Assembly (NCBI GenBank): GCA_902826155.1
Contig: CADEDU010000073.1
Location: 6,629 to 37,187 of the forward strand
Direction of reading: 5' to 3'
Origin: an uncultured beta proteobacterium
GTDB taxonomy: Bacteria > Pseudomonadota > Gammaproteobacteria > Burkholderiales > SG8-39
Length of the DNA: 30,559 nucleotides
A program made the position numbers and the translations under genes. Below are positions 1-8,165 of the stretch, one piece after another. Position 1 is the stretch's first letter. Each line of letters begins with the position of its first letter. The notes beneath the pieces are model-generated. The model was not told the DNA's origin. It did no database searches and saw nothing but the letters and a program-made list of their open reading frames with translations.

Positions 1-1
1 G

Positions 2-40
2 AGCGAGGCGGAAAAGGGCAGCAAGCGGTCGGGCAAGTAG
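2..40 (+). other. possible 3' end of an upstream coding region
   Basis: Reading from base 2, the frame gives a short hydrophilic lysine/serine-rich tail (SEAEKGSKRSGK) and a TAG stop at 38-40. That would fit the C-terminus of a gene that starts outside the window. Two other frames are also open for longer here, so this is a guess from composition and position only. The product is not recognisable. The rest of the stretch up to cheY (41-177) shows no gene and no clear promoter. Confidence 0.25.
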
Positions 41-177
41 CGCAGGGGCGTCCCGCAGTGGCGGTCAAACGTCCGGTCCGGTGAACGTCGCCGGACACGC
101 AAGCGTCCGAACGCGTAGCAGGAGCAGCCGAAGTCGCGGCGGAGATATCCGCGGCAGCAGTGAACAGGAGCGGTGCC

Positions 178-570
178 ATGGCAGATCCGAACATGAAATT
201 CCTGGTGGTGGATGACTTCTCGACGATGCGACGCATCGTGCGCAATCTGCTCAAGGAACTCGGCTATACCAACGTCGACGAAGCCGAAGACGGACAGATC
301 GCGCTCAACAAGCTCAAGGCCGGGTCGTTCGATTTCGTCATCAGCGACATCAACATGCCCAACATGAACGGTTTCGATCTGATCCGTGCGATGCGGGCGG
401 AGCCGGCGCTCGCCAAGGTGCCGGTGCTGGTGGTGAGTGCTGAAGCGCGCAAGGAAGACATCGTCACCGCCGCGCAGGCAGGTGCCACCGGCTATATCGT
501 CAAGCCGTTCACCAAGGTCACGCTCGAAGAGAAGCTCGGCAAGATCCTGGCGAAGATGGCCACCGCCTAG
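178..570 (+). CDS. cheY: Chemotaxis response regulator CheY
   Basis: Single-domain receiver of 130 residues. When phosphorylated by CheA it binds the flagellar switch protein FliM and changes the direction of motor rotation. The sequence shows the acidic pocket D12-D13, phosphoacceptor D57, Y106 and K109, at the same numbers as in E. coli CheY. The family opening ([16 protein letters not shown]) is nearly identical. Two active-site neighbours differ from E. coli: S87 replaces T87, which is conservative, and I58 replaces W58. An in-frame GTG at 160 is also open, but ATG 178 has AGGAG at 165-169 and gives the usual N-terminus, so 178 was chosen. cheZ follows 37 bases later, suggesting co-transcription of the kinase output protein and its phosphatase. 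Confidence 0.96.
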   Translation: MADPNMKFLVVDDFSTMRRIVRNLLKELGYTNVDEAEDGQIALNKLKAGSFDFVISDINMPNMNGFDLIRAMRAEPALAKVPVLVVSAEARKEDIVTAAQAGATGYIVKPFTKVTLEEKLGKILAKMATA

Positions 571-607
571 ATCCCGTTGAACGCGAACCGCAAGAAAGAA
601 AACCAAC

Positions 608-1426
608 ATGGACACCGCGACCGCAGTCCGGGAAGACGACGATCTCGAAGCCCTGTTCGAGTCGATTTCCACGACCCGTCAGCAGGAAATCACCGAACAG
701 CACGCCGTCAGTCCGTCGGTGGCCACGCCCTCGCCTGAACCAACGACGACACACGCTGCCGGAGCCGTCAATGACGCTGCGACCGGCAAGCCGCAAGTCA
801 AGGCACAACCGGCGCTCGATGCCGGCAAGATGTACGAACGCATCGGCAATCTCACCCGCCAGCTGCACACCGCGATCCGCGAGCTGGGCTACGACAAGGC
901 ACTCGAGAAGGCTGCGATCGATATTCCCGACGCGCGCGATCGGTTGAGCTACGTGTCGCGGCTGACCGGCCAGGCGGCAGAGCGCACGCTGAGCGCGGTG
1001 GAGGCCGGGCAAAACGAACAGCAGGCGCTGCAGGACAAAGCGGGCGCGATGTCGCAGTCGTGGGAGAAGTTCTTCGCGGCGCAGATGAGCCTGGAAGAGT
1101 TCAAGACGCTTGCCCAGGACACGCGAATCTTCATGGAGCAGACGCAGGCGCGCAGCGCGGCCACCCAGCATCAGCTCACCGAGATCATGATGGCGCAGGA
1201 CTTCCACGATCTGACCGGCCAGGTGATCAACAAGCTCAACGCGCTGTCCGAACGCATCGAGCACGAGTTGATCAAGTTCCTGGTCGACGTATTGCCGAAC
1301 GAACGCCGCCAGGAGCTGAACGAGGGATTGGAGCTCGAAGGGCCGGTCGTCAGCACCGAAGGGCGCGGCGACGTCGTCACCAATCAGACCCAGGTCGACG
1401 ATCTGCTCGAATCGCTGGGTTTCTGA
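608..1426 (+). CDS. cheZ: CheY-P phosphatase CheZ
   Basis: Protein of 272 residues that speeds dephosphorylation of CheY-P and so resets the motor signal. The catalytic helix motif QDFHDLTGQVI starts at residue 197. Its D201 and Q205 correspond to E. coli D143 and Q147, the latter inserting into the CheY active site. The last residues, QVDDLLESLGF, match the C-terminal CheY-binding helix, which is joined to the core by a less conserved linker. The N-terminal ~80 residues are poorly conserved and rich in A, T and P, which makes the protein longer than the E. coli one (214). The Shine-Dalgarno is weak (AAGAAAG near 592), consistent with coupling to cheY. Presence of CheZ fits a beta- or gammaproteobacterial chemotaxis system. 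Confidence 0.95.
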   Translation: MDTATAVREDDDLEALFESISTTRQQEITEQHAVSPSVATPSPEPTTTHAAGAVNDAATGKPQVKAQPALDAGKMYERIGNLTRQLHTAIRELGYDKALEKAAIDIPDARDRLSYVSRLTGQAAERTLSAVEAGQNEQQALQDKAGAMSQSWEKFFAAQMSLEEFKTLAQDTRIFMEQTQARSAATQHQLTEIMMAQDFHDLTGQVINKLNALSERIEHELIKFLVDVLPNERRQELNEGLELEGPVVSTEGRGDVVTNQTQVDDLLESLGF

Positions 1427-1500
1427 TTCATCGGAAGCGCGATGTGGGCGGGCGCGCAACACCCGCTCGCAACTCGGCGGCGAATAGTTCCGCCTGCGGT

Positions 1501-1539
1501 CGTGATCGATTCGCGCTGCCGCTGGCGCACTCGATCACG
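1501..1539. repeat. long inverted repeat (hairpin) in the cheZ-flhB gap
   Basis: Perfect 9-base arms CGTGATCGA (1501-1509) and TCGATCACG (1531-1539) flank a 21-base centre, which itself holds a GCGC/GCGC pair (1513-1516 and 1525-1528). A stable nested stem-loop in RNA is expected. No T-run follows, so it is not a textbook intrinsic terminator. It lies in the 220-base gap 1427-1646, which contains no gene I can support. It may be an attenuator, an mRNA-processing element or a protein-binding palindrome. Confidence 0.5.
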
Positions 1540-1646
1540 CGTCTCGACGCGCAGCGAAATAGGCCGGTGAAAGGGTCGGTTCTCGCGCTAACGAAAGCTG
1601 CGGCGCTTCGAATAATGCCAGGTGAGGTCCCATCCCTTTCCCGGCA

Positions 1647-2795
1647 ATGGCAGCAGCTTCGGACTCCGATCAGGAACGCAATCTTCCACCGACCGCGCGG
1701 CGACTCGAGCAGGCGCGCGAGGAAGGCCAGGTCCCGCGCTCTCGGGCGCTCTCGCACCTCGCGGTGATCGGCACCGCCGCGGGTGCGCTGTGGCTGCTCG
1801 GCCCGAGCCTGGTTGCGCGCTACACCACGTTTCTGTCGGGCGCGCTCAAGCTCGAACGTAATGCCGCCCTGGACAGCGCCGTGATGACCTCGCGGCTGAG
1901 CATGCTCACCTGGGAAGCGATGCTGGTGGCGGTGCCGGTCGTGGGGCTGCTTGCATTGGCCGGCGCGGCCGCAGCCCCTGCGCTCGGCGGCTGGGTCTTC
2001 ACCTGGAAGCCGGTCACGCCCAACTTCGGACGGGTGAATCCGCTCTCCGGGTTTCAACGCATCCTGTCGTACCAGAGCCTCACCGAACTTGCGAAAGTGC
2101 TGATCGAGGCGGCTGCGGTCGTGGTCGTCGTTGCCGGGTTCCTGTGGATGAGCGCACCGGAGTTCGCGTCGGTCGTGCTCGAATCGCAGGACGGCGGTCT
2201 GGCGAGCACGCAACGTCTGGTCGTGGCCAGCATCCTGGCGATGGCCCTGGCCCTGGCGCTCGCCGCCATCGTCGACGTGCCGCTGCAGTTGTGGAAGCAC
2301 CACCACTCGCTGCGCATGTCGCTCGAGGAGATCAAGCGCGAGGCGCGTGAGTCGGAGGGCGATCCGCAGTTGCGCGCGCGTATTCGCAGCGTGCAGCGCG
2401 AGATGGCGCGCAAGCGAATGATGGAAGAGGTGCCCAAGGCCGACGTCGTCATCACCAACCCGACGCACTTCGCCGTCGCCTTGGCCTACAAGGAAGGCGG
2501 CGACCGCGCGCCACGTGTCGTGGCCAAGGGCGTCGAGGTGATCGCGCAGAGGATCCGCGAAGTTGCCGGTGAACACCGCGTGCCTGTTCTCGAATCACCC
2601 GCGCTCGCCCGCGCGCTCTACACCCATTCACGCTTGGGCGATCCGATTCCGCAGACCCTGTACGAGGCCGTCGCGCAGGTGCTCGCGTACGTGTACCGAT
2701 TGCGTGCCGCGGCCGTCGGTGCGGTGAACGCGCCCGGTGAGTTCGACCCGATCGAGATTCCCGACGGGCTCGATCCGCAGGGCGCGGTGCGCTAG
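1647..2795 (+). CDS. flhB: Flagellar export-apparatus switch protein FlhB
   Basis: Inner-membrane component of the flagellar type III export gate, 382 residues. It switches export from rod/hook to filament-class substrates. The N-terminus shows the family motif around RLEQAREEGQVPRS. Four hydrophobic segments follow at roughly residues 36-56, 91-113, 148-172 and 188-208. The cytoplasmic domain carries the autocleavage motif N271-P272-T273-H274, followed by the usual FAVAL(A)Y run. An in-frame TGA at 1623-1625 limits the start to ATG 1647. The only purine-rich stretch (GGTGAGG, 1621-1627) is about 20 bases upstream, so ribosome binding looks weak. flhA follows after 32 bases. Length and motifs are normal. 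Confidence 0.96.
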   Translation: MAAASDSDQERNLPPTARRLEQAREEGQVPRSRALSHLAVIGTAAGALWLLGPSLVARYTTFLSGALKLERNAALDSAVMTSRLSMLTWEAMLVAVPVVGLLALAGAAAAPALGGWVFTWKPVTPNFGRVNPLSGFQRILSYQSLTELAKVLIEAAAVVVVVAGFLWMSAPEFASVVLESQDGGLASTQRLVVASILAMALALALAAIVDVPLQLWKHHHSLRMSLEEIKREARESEGDPQLRARIRSVQREMARKRMMEEVPKADVVITNPTHFAVALAYKEGGDRAPRVVAKGVEVIAQRIREVAGEHRVPVLESPALARALYTHSRLGDPIPQTLYEAVAQVLAYVYRLRAAAVGAVNAPGEFDPIEIPDGLDPQGAVR

Positions 2796-2827
2796 CGGCG
2801 TAGCGCCAGAAGATCCAAGGAGATGGT

Positions 2828-4909
2828 GTGAACGGTTGGCTGAAACTGGACTGGCTCAAAACGGCGCGCTTCAATGCGATGGCTGCGCCGCTGCTCGTCG
2901 TGCTGATCCTGGCGATGATGATCCTGCCGTTGCCGCCGGTCCTGCTCGATCTGCTGTTCAGCTTCAACATCGCGCTGTCGATCGTGGTGTTGCTGGTGGC
3001 GACGTATACGCGCCAGCCGCTCGAATTTGCGGTGTTCCCGACGCTGCTGCTGCTCACCACGCTGATGCGGCTGTCCCTCAACGTCGCCTCGACCCGCGCG
3101 GTGCTCATGCACGGCCACACCGGGACCGACGCCGCCGGCAAGGTGATCGAAGCCTTCGCCAACTTCCTGGTCGGCGGTAATTTCGCGGTGGGTATCGTCG
3201 TGTTCGTGATCCTGGTGGTCATCAACTTCGTGGTGATCACCAAGGGCGCGGGCCGCATCGCCGAGGTAAGCGCGCGATTCGCCCTCGATGCGATGCCGGG
3301 CAAGCAGATGGCGATCGACGCCGATCTGAACGCCGGTCTGATCAACCAGGACGAGGCCAAGCGCCGCCGTCTCGAGGTATCGCAGGAGGCGGATTTCTAC
3401 GGCTCGATGGATGGTGCCAGCAAGTTCGTCCGTGGCGATGCGATCGCCGGCATCCTGATTCTGTTCGTCAACATCATCGGCGGCCTGGCGATCGGCGTGA
3501 TGCAGCACAACCTGGCGGTTGGGCAGGCCGCCAACAACTACGTGCTGCTGTCGATCGGCGATGGCCTGGTCGCACAGGTGCCCGCGCTCATCATCTCCAC
3601 CGCCGCCGGTCTGATCGTCAGCCGCGTCGGCAAGGACGAAGACATGGGCCAGCAGCTCACCAGGCAGCTGCTGTCCGCGCCGCAAGCGCTCGTGATCACG
3701 GCGGTCATCCTCGGTCTGCTCGGTGTCATTCCGGGCATGCCGCATTTCGCGTTCCTGGTGCTCGCCGGCAGCGTCGGTGGTCTGGCGTGGTGGCTGCTCA
3801 AGCGCGAACGCGAGCGTGCCGAAGCGCCGGCGGAACCGGCACCGGCCCCGGTGGCCACCGATCAGAGCGAAGCCTCCTGGGAAGACATCGTGCCGGTGGA
3901 CGTGCTCGGGCTCGAAGTGGGCTATCGCATCATTCCGCTGGTCGATCGCCAGCAGGACGGCGAGATGCTCAAGCGCATCAAGGGCATCCGCAAGAAGTTC
4001 GCGCAGGAGGTCGGGTTCCTGCCCCCGCCGGTGCATATCCGCGACAACCTGGAGCTGCGGCCCAACGCGTATCGCATCACGTTGAAGGGCGTCACCGCCG
4101 GCGAAGGCGAGGCGATCGCCGGCATGTATCTGGCGATCAACCCCGGCAATGCAACTTCGACGCTGGCGGGTCAGACCACGAAGGACCCGGCGTTCGGCCT
4201 GCCGGCGGTGTGGGTGGAGGCGGCGCAGCGCGAGTCGGCGCAACTGGCTGGTTATACGGTGGTCGACGCGGCCACCGTCGTCGCCACCCATCTGCACAGC
4301 CTGATCGGCAAACACGCCGGTCGACTGCTCGGCCGGCAGGACGTGCAGAGCCTGCTCGATCACTTCGCGCGCATCGCCCCCAAGCTGCTCGAGGACGTCG
4401 TGCCGAAGATCGTGCCGCTGGCCACGCTGCACAAGGTACTGCAGAACCTGCTCGACGAGGGCGTGCACATCCGCGACTTCCGCACCATCATCGAATCGCT
4501 CGCCGAACACGCGCCGCGAACGCAGGATGCCGCCGAGCTCACCAGCGCGGTGCGCGTCTCGCTCGGACCGGCCATCGTGCAGAGCCTCTACGGCGTCGAG
4601 GACGAACTGCAGGTCATCGTGGTCGAGCCGGAGCTGGAGAAGGTGCTGCATCAGGCGGTGGCCGGCGGCAGCGAGGCGATGGGCATCGAGCCCACGCTCG
4701 CCGACGGACTGCTGCGCGGCGCGCAATCGGTGGTGCAGCGGCAGGAGACGCTGGGCCAGCCGCCGGCACTTCTGGTTCCCGATCGGTTACGCACCCCGCT
4801 GGCGCGGCTGCTGCGTCGTGCCGTGCCGCAACTGCGCGTGCTGGCGCACGCCGAAATCCCTGACTCGAGAACGATCCGCGTGAGCGCGGTACTTGGAGCC
4901 GCTACATGA
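2828..4909 (+). CDS. flhA: Flagellar export-gate protein FlhA
   Basis: Largest membrane protein of the flagellar type III export gate, 693 residues. The N-terminal half has about eight hydrophobic segments. The conserved cytoplasmic FHIPEP-family loop (GKQMAIDADLNAGLI, around residue 158) and the following EADFYGSMDGA motif are intact. The C-terminal half, from about residue 345, is the cytosolic docking domain for chaperone-substrate complexes such as FlgN-FlgK/L. The start is GTG 2828, because AAGGAG at 2817-2822 is 5 bases before it and the product begins in the usual place (MNGWLKL). An out-of-frame ATG at 2823 runs into TGA after two codons. The stop overlaps the flhF start (ATGA), indicating translational coupling. 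Confidence 0.97.
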   Translation: MNGWLKLDWLKTARFNAMAAPLLVVLILAMMILPLPPVLLDLLFSFNIALSIVVLLVATYTRQPLEFAVFPTLLLLTTLMRLSLNVASTRAVLMHGHTGTDAAGKVIEAFANFLVGGNFAVGIVVFVILVVINFVVITKGAGRIAEVSARFALDAMPGKQMAIDADLNAGLINQDEAKRRRLEVSQEADFYGSMDGASKFVRGDAIAGILILFVNIIGGLAIGVMQHNLAVGQAANNYVLLSIGDGLVAQVPALIISTAAGLIVSRVGKDEDMGQQLTRQLLSAPQALVITAVILGLLGVIPGMPHFAFLVLAGSVGGLAWWLLKRERERAEAPAEPAPAPVATDQSEASWEDIVPVDVLGLEVGYRIIPLVDRQQDGEMLKRIKGIRKKFAQEVGFLPPPVHIRDNLELRPNAYRITLKGVTAGEGEAIAGMYLAINPGNATSTLAGQTTKDPAFGLPAVWVEAAQRESAQLAGYTVVDAATVVATHLHSLIGKHAGRLLGRQDVQSLLDHFARIAPKLLEDVVPKIVPLATLHKVLQNLLDEGVHIRDFRTIIESLAEHAPRTQDAAELTSAVRVSLGPAIVQSLYGVEDELQVIVVEPELEKVLHQAVAGGSEAMGIEPTLADGLLRGAQSVVQRQETLGQPPALLVPDRLRTPLARLLRRAVPQLRVLAHAEIPDSRTIRVSAVLGAAT

Positions 4910-6516
4910 AGCCGAAGAAGTTCGTCGCGTCGACGACGCGCGCCGCACTGACCAAGGTGCGCGAGGCGCTCGGCGATGACGCCGTCATCCTCTCCAATCG
5001 GACGACGCCGCAGGGCGTCGAGGTCCGTGCGATCGCCGAGCGCGACTTCGAGTCGCTCGTCGCTGCTGAAAGCGTCGAGGCCCCCCAACTCGAGCCGCAC
5101 GACGATGACGCGCTCGTCGCACCGCGTCCGGCCAGCCGTCGAGTCGACGCCGTGGTCGAGCTCTCGGGCGCAGCGAGCGCCGTACCCGCGGCCGGCTCGA
5201 CCGGCGACGCGACGTACTCACCGGGCTACTGGAATGCCGAGCCTGAAGCGGTCAAGCCGTTCCGCTTCGTCGATTTCGTGCGCAGCAAGCTGACTGCCAA
5301 GCCGCATCTGCCGGCGGCGAATGCCGCACCTGTCGTTGCATCGAGCGCGGCCGCGGCGTTGCCGACAACCGAGAAGGCGATCCAGACCGGTGACGAGTCG
5401 ATCGCGCAAGGTCGAGGTGTCCATACCAAGGAGCTGAAGGCGGCCGGTGCCGTGCTGGTGCGCGAACACGTGCCAGCGGCCTCTTCGCAACCCGACGCCG
5501 CTCGCGCACCGCGGCCGGCAAACGGGTCGCGCGAGTCGCGTGGTGCGACGGAGTCGGTGCGACCCACCGCTGCGGCAGCTGCAGTTGCCGACTCGCGGCC
5601 GATCCTCGATGAGTTGCGCGCGCTGCGCGAATTCATGGCCGAGCGCTTCGATCAGCTCGCCGTGGGCGGCGAGGGCGGCACGAATCTGGTCGAGGCGATG
5701 CTGCGTCGCGAGCTGCTCAATGCCGGATTCCAGTCGATGATCGTGCGTGCCGCGCTCGAATCGCTGCCCGCGGAGTTCGCCGCTGCGCAAGCGCGCGACT
5801 GGGTCGAGGCGCGTCTGACGCGTTCGCTCGCCTGCTCCGCCGACGACATCGTCGACACGGGCGGGGTATTCGCGCTCACCGGCGCGACCGGGGTGGGCAA
5901 GACCACCACCGCGGCCAAGCTTGCTGCGCGCTGCGCGGTGCGCTACGGCGCCGACAGCGTCGGTCTGATCACCACCGACACCTATCGAATCGGTGCGCCG
6001 GACCAGCTGCGCATCTACGGCAAGATCCTCGGGGTGCCGGTCCACACGGTGCACGATCCGCAATGGATGCAGCGTACGCTCGATACGCTCGCCGGCCGCC
6101 GGATGGTGATCATCGACACCATGGGGATGGGGCAGCGCGACGGCCGGGTCGGTGCGCATCTGGAGATGCTCGATCGCTGCCAGGTCAAGCGCTTGCTGCT
6201 GCTGGCGGCATCCAGCCAGGCCGAGACGCAGGAAGAGGTCATCGATCTCTATCAAGGGCGCAGCGGCGTCGGTGCGATCCTCACCAAGGTCGACGAGACG
6301 GTGAAGCTCGCGCCCACGCTGGGCGTGCTGCTGCGCTATCGCCTGAAGTTGCGCTACGTGACCAATGGTCAGCGTGTACCCGAGGACCTGCAGGCGGCCG
6401 ATGCACTTGGATTGGTACGTGCGGCGCTGGCGTCGGCGAGCCGCGGCAGTGCGATGAACCCGGCTCGAACGGAGGGCGGCAATGACCGCGCGCGCGGCAC
6501 CGCAGCGAGCCACTGA
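4906..6516 (+). CDS. flhF: Flagellar SRP-type GTPase FlhF
   Basis: SRP-family GTPase of 536 residues that sets flagellar position in polar flagellates. The N-terminal basic start is followed by a long low-conservation A/P/R-rich B domain (about residues 50-220), then the NG domain. GTPase motifs seen are the P-loop GATGVGKTTT from residue 326, DTYRIGAPDQLR from 358, IIDTMGMGQRD with D404, and TKVD at 460-463. The D404 motif has the FlhF-type ending rather than the DTAGR of Ffh/FtsY. It overlaps flhA by four bases. It also overlaps the downstream FlhG-like gene by 35 bases if that gene starts at 6482. The pair with an FlhG-like protein points to control of flagellar number and placement. Confidence 0.95.
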   Translation: MKPKKFVASTTRAALTKVREALGDDAVILSNRTTPQGVEVRAIAERDFESLVAAESVEAPQLEPHDDDALVAPRPASRRVDAVVELSGAASAVPAAGSTGDATYSPGYWNAEPEAVKPFRFVDFVRSKLTAKPHLPAANAAPVVASSAAAALPTTEKAIQTGDESIAQGRGVHTKELKAAGAVLVREHVPAASSQPDAARAPRPANGSRESRGATESVRPTAAAAAVADSRPILDELRALREFMAERFDQLAVGGEGGTNLVEAMLRRELLNAGFQSMIVRAALESLPAEFAAAQARDWVEARLTRSLACSADDIVDTGGVFALTGATGVGKTTTAAKLAARCAVRYGADSVGLITTDTYRIGAPDQLRIYGKILGVPVHTVHDPQWMQRTLDTLAGRRMVIIDTMGMGQRDGRVGAHLEMLDRCQVKRLLLLAASSQAETQEEVIDLYQGRSGVGAILTKVDETVKLAPTLGVLLRYRLKLRYVTNGQRVPEDLQAADALGLVRAALASASRGSAMNPARTEGGNDRARGTAASH

Positions 6517-7306
6517 GATGATGCCTGCGCTGGATCAGGCCGCTGGATTGCGGCGCATCCTGCAACGTCGCGCCGTGCGCGTGTTGCCGATGCTCGGATC
6601 GGGCAGCGAGCACTGGGTCGCAGTGCTGCTGGCCGAGGCGCTGGCACGCCAAGGCGAGCGCGTCCTGCTGATCGATCAGGGGGCGGGCGAGGCAGCGGCC
6701 GCGCTCGACGTGCAGCCGCGACACACGCTTGGCGAGGTGCTCGCGGGCCGCTGCGAGCTCGATGACGCAGTCGGTCTCGGCGTGCATGGGGTGCACGCCG
6801 CGGTGGCGGGCGATCTGTTCGAACGGTTGCGTGCACACGACATTGGCGCCGAAGCGTTCTTCAGCGCTTTCGTGCATGTGCCGGCACCGATCGACCTGGT
6901 GCTGGTGCGCGTCACGCAGCCGGCGGTCATCGCGCGCTGTCTCGACGAGGAGGGCGAGATCCTGCTCAGCACCTCGACCGACGCGCCAGGCGTGTTCGCC
7001 GCGTACAGCAACGTCAAACGCAGTTGTGCGCGTTCGCATCGCTATCGGGTTGTCGTGCATGGCGTGGATGCTCCGGCCCATGCGCACGCGGTCTACCAAC
7101 GCGTCGCGCGCACCGCTTCGCGGTTTCTCGGTGTGGCGCCGCTCTACGCCGGGCAGTTGCCGATCGATCCGCAGCCCTCTGCGGACTCGCCGCGCAGGCT
7201 CGCGGCGCGCGCCGCCGAGCGGCTCGCCGCTGACGTCGTGACCTGGCCGCTGGCGGCGTTTTCATCCGATGCGCGCGGGCTGGATGCCGCGCCACAAACA
7301 CATTGA
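6482..7306 (+). CDS. flhG: FlhG/FleN-like protein lacking ATPase motifs
   Basis: 274 residues placed between flhF and fliA, the normal place of flhG (fleN, ylxH). Family resemblance is seen in ALARQGERVLLID (53-65), QPRHTLGEVLAGR (78-90) and the C-terminal RFLGVAPLYAGQLPID. However, the Walker A region reads LGSGSEHW (38-45) where active members have KGGxGKT, so both lysines are gone. The Walker B aspartate is replaced near R143 (DLVLVRV). The N-terminal DQAAGLR (18-24) matches the DQAxxLR motif by which FlhG activates FlhF GTPase. GGAGG at 6471-6475 supports ATG 6482. ATG 6518 or 6521 would give an N-terminus more like B. subtilis FlhG but has a poor Shine-Dalgarno. Likely role: a non-hydrolysing FlhF partner. 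This is inference. Confidence 0.75.
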   Translation: MTARAAPQRATEMMPALDQAAGLRRILQRRAVRVLPMLGSGSEHWVAVLLAEALARQGERVLLIDQGAGEAAAALDVQPRHTLGEVLAGRCELDDAVGLGVHGVHAAVAGDLFERLRAHDIGAEAFFSAFVHVPAPIDLVLVRVTQPAVIARCLDEEGEILLSTSTDAPGVFAAYSNVKRSCARSHRYRVVVHGVDAPAHAHAVYQRVARTASRFLGVAPLYAGQLPIDPQPSADSPRRLAARAAERLAADVVTWPLAAFSSDARGLDAAPQTH

Positions 7307-7332
7307 ACGAAGGATTTCAGGAGAGAGGCACC

Positions 7333-8055
7333 ATGTACACCGCAACCGGCCAACTCAGTCGCGAAGACTACATCGAGCGGTTTGCGCCGCTGGTCAAGCG
7401 CATGGCCAGTCATATCTGCTCGAGGGTGCCCGCAAGCGTGGATCCGGACGACATCATCCAGGCCGGACTGATCGGCCTGATGGATGCCGTGTCACGCTTC
7501 GAGGAGGGGCAGGGCGTGCAGTTCGAAACCTACGCCACGCAGCGGATCCGCGGCGCGATGCTCGATGAATTGCGGGCGAGCGACTGGCTGCCGCGCAGCG
7601 TGCGCAAGAATCAGCGCGAGATCGAGTCGGCCATCGCGCGGCTCGAGCAGCGCTTCAAGCGCCCGCCCACCGAGAGCGAGATCGCCAAGGAGATGGGCGT
7701 GCCGCTGCACCAGTACCAGCTCGCGCTACAGGACGCGCGTGGTGCGCAGCTGCTCTATCTGGAGGATTTCTCCGACGAAGCCGACGGCGGTGGTCAGGAT
7801 GAATTTCTGGACCGCAACATGCCCGACAGTCGCACCAATCCGCTCGAGGCGGTGCACGACCATCGCTTCCGCCAGGCACTGGTGACGGCGATCGAGGCGT
7901 TGCCCGAACGCGAGCGCGTGCTGATGGGTCTGTACTACGAGCAGGAACTCAACTTTCGCGAGATTGCCGCCGTGCTCGGCGTGACCGAATCGCGCGTGTG
8001 CCAGTTGCACAGCCAGGCGGTAGGGCGGCTGCGCGGCAAGATGAAGGATTGGTGA
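7333..8055 (+). CDS. fliA: Flagellar sigma factor FliA (sigma-28)
   Basis: Alternative sigma factor of 240 residues for late flagellar and chemotaxis genes. Region 2 is clear (DPDDIIQAGLIGLMDAV, then FETYATQRIRGAMLDELR). Region 3 follows (RPPTESEIAKEMGV). Region 4 has the helix-turn-helix NFREIAAVLGVTESRVCQLH near the C-terminus. ATG 7333 was chosen over the in-frame TTG 7303, which overlaps the flhG stop, because AGGAGAGAGG sits just upstream at 7319-7328 and the product then starts like other FliA proteins (MYTATG). Its activity should be held back by FlgM, encoded nearby on the other strand. Two sequences resembling its promoters occur in this window. Confidence 0.96.
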   Translation: MYTATGQLSREDYIERFAPLVKRMASHICSRVPASVDPDDIIQAGLIGLMDAVSRFEEGQGVQFETYATQRIRGAMLDELRASDWLPRSVRKNQREIESAIARLEQRFKRPPTESEIAKEMGVPLHQYQLALQDARGAQLLYLEDFSDEADGGGQDEFLDRNMPDSRTNPLEAVHDHRFRQALVTAIEALPERERVLMGLYYEQELNFREIAAVLGVTESRVCQLHSQAVGRLRGKMKDW

Positions 8056-8093
8056 AGGTGGGAGGGTGAAGAGGACAGGGTGAAGGGCGAGGC
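8052..8093 (+). repeat. three tandem 14-base units after fliA
   Basis: GTGAAG recurs at 8052, 8066 and 8080, an exact 14-base period. The units are G/A-rich and otherwise only loosely alike. The first overlaps the fliA stop codon (TGA 8053-8055). The array is short and could have arisen by slippage. No function is evident. Confidence 0.45.
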
Positions 8094-8110
8094 GCCGATC
8101 CGCGCCTCGC
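8087..8110. terminator. stem-loop between convergent fliA and flgN (possible terminator)
   Basis: Perfect 9-base arms GCGAGGCGC (8087-8095) and GCGCCTCGC (8102-8110) enclose a 6-base loop. The structure lies between the 3' ends of fliA (plus) and flgN (minus), where a shared terminator would be expected. No T-run follows on either strand, so it would be a non-canonical terminator or an mRNA-stabilising hairpin. The rest of the gap 8056-8165 holds nothing else recognisable. Confidence 0.4.
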
Positions 8111-8165
8111 GCGCTGCTTCTGATGAGGCGCGGCGCCTGTCTTGGGCCGCAAACTCGACGCCCGA

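Noticed and set aside
1612..1617. AATAAT as a -10 element for flhB
   Set aside because: No acceptable -35 sequence at 16-18 bases upstream.
2823..2831. Two-codon ATG-GTG-stop just before flhA as a possible leader
   Set aside because: Its ATG directly touches the Shine-Dalgarno, leaving no spacing; it is most simply an accident of the GTG start context.
2792..4726. 644-residue open frame opposite flhA
   Set aside because: Reverse shadow of flhA; low complexity and no family resemblance.
5218..6513. 431-residue open frame opposite flhF
   Set aside because: Antisense to the conserved GTPase domain with no recognisable motif of its own.
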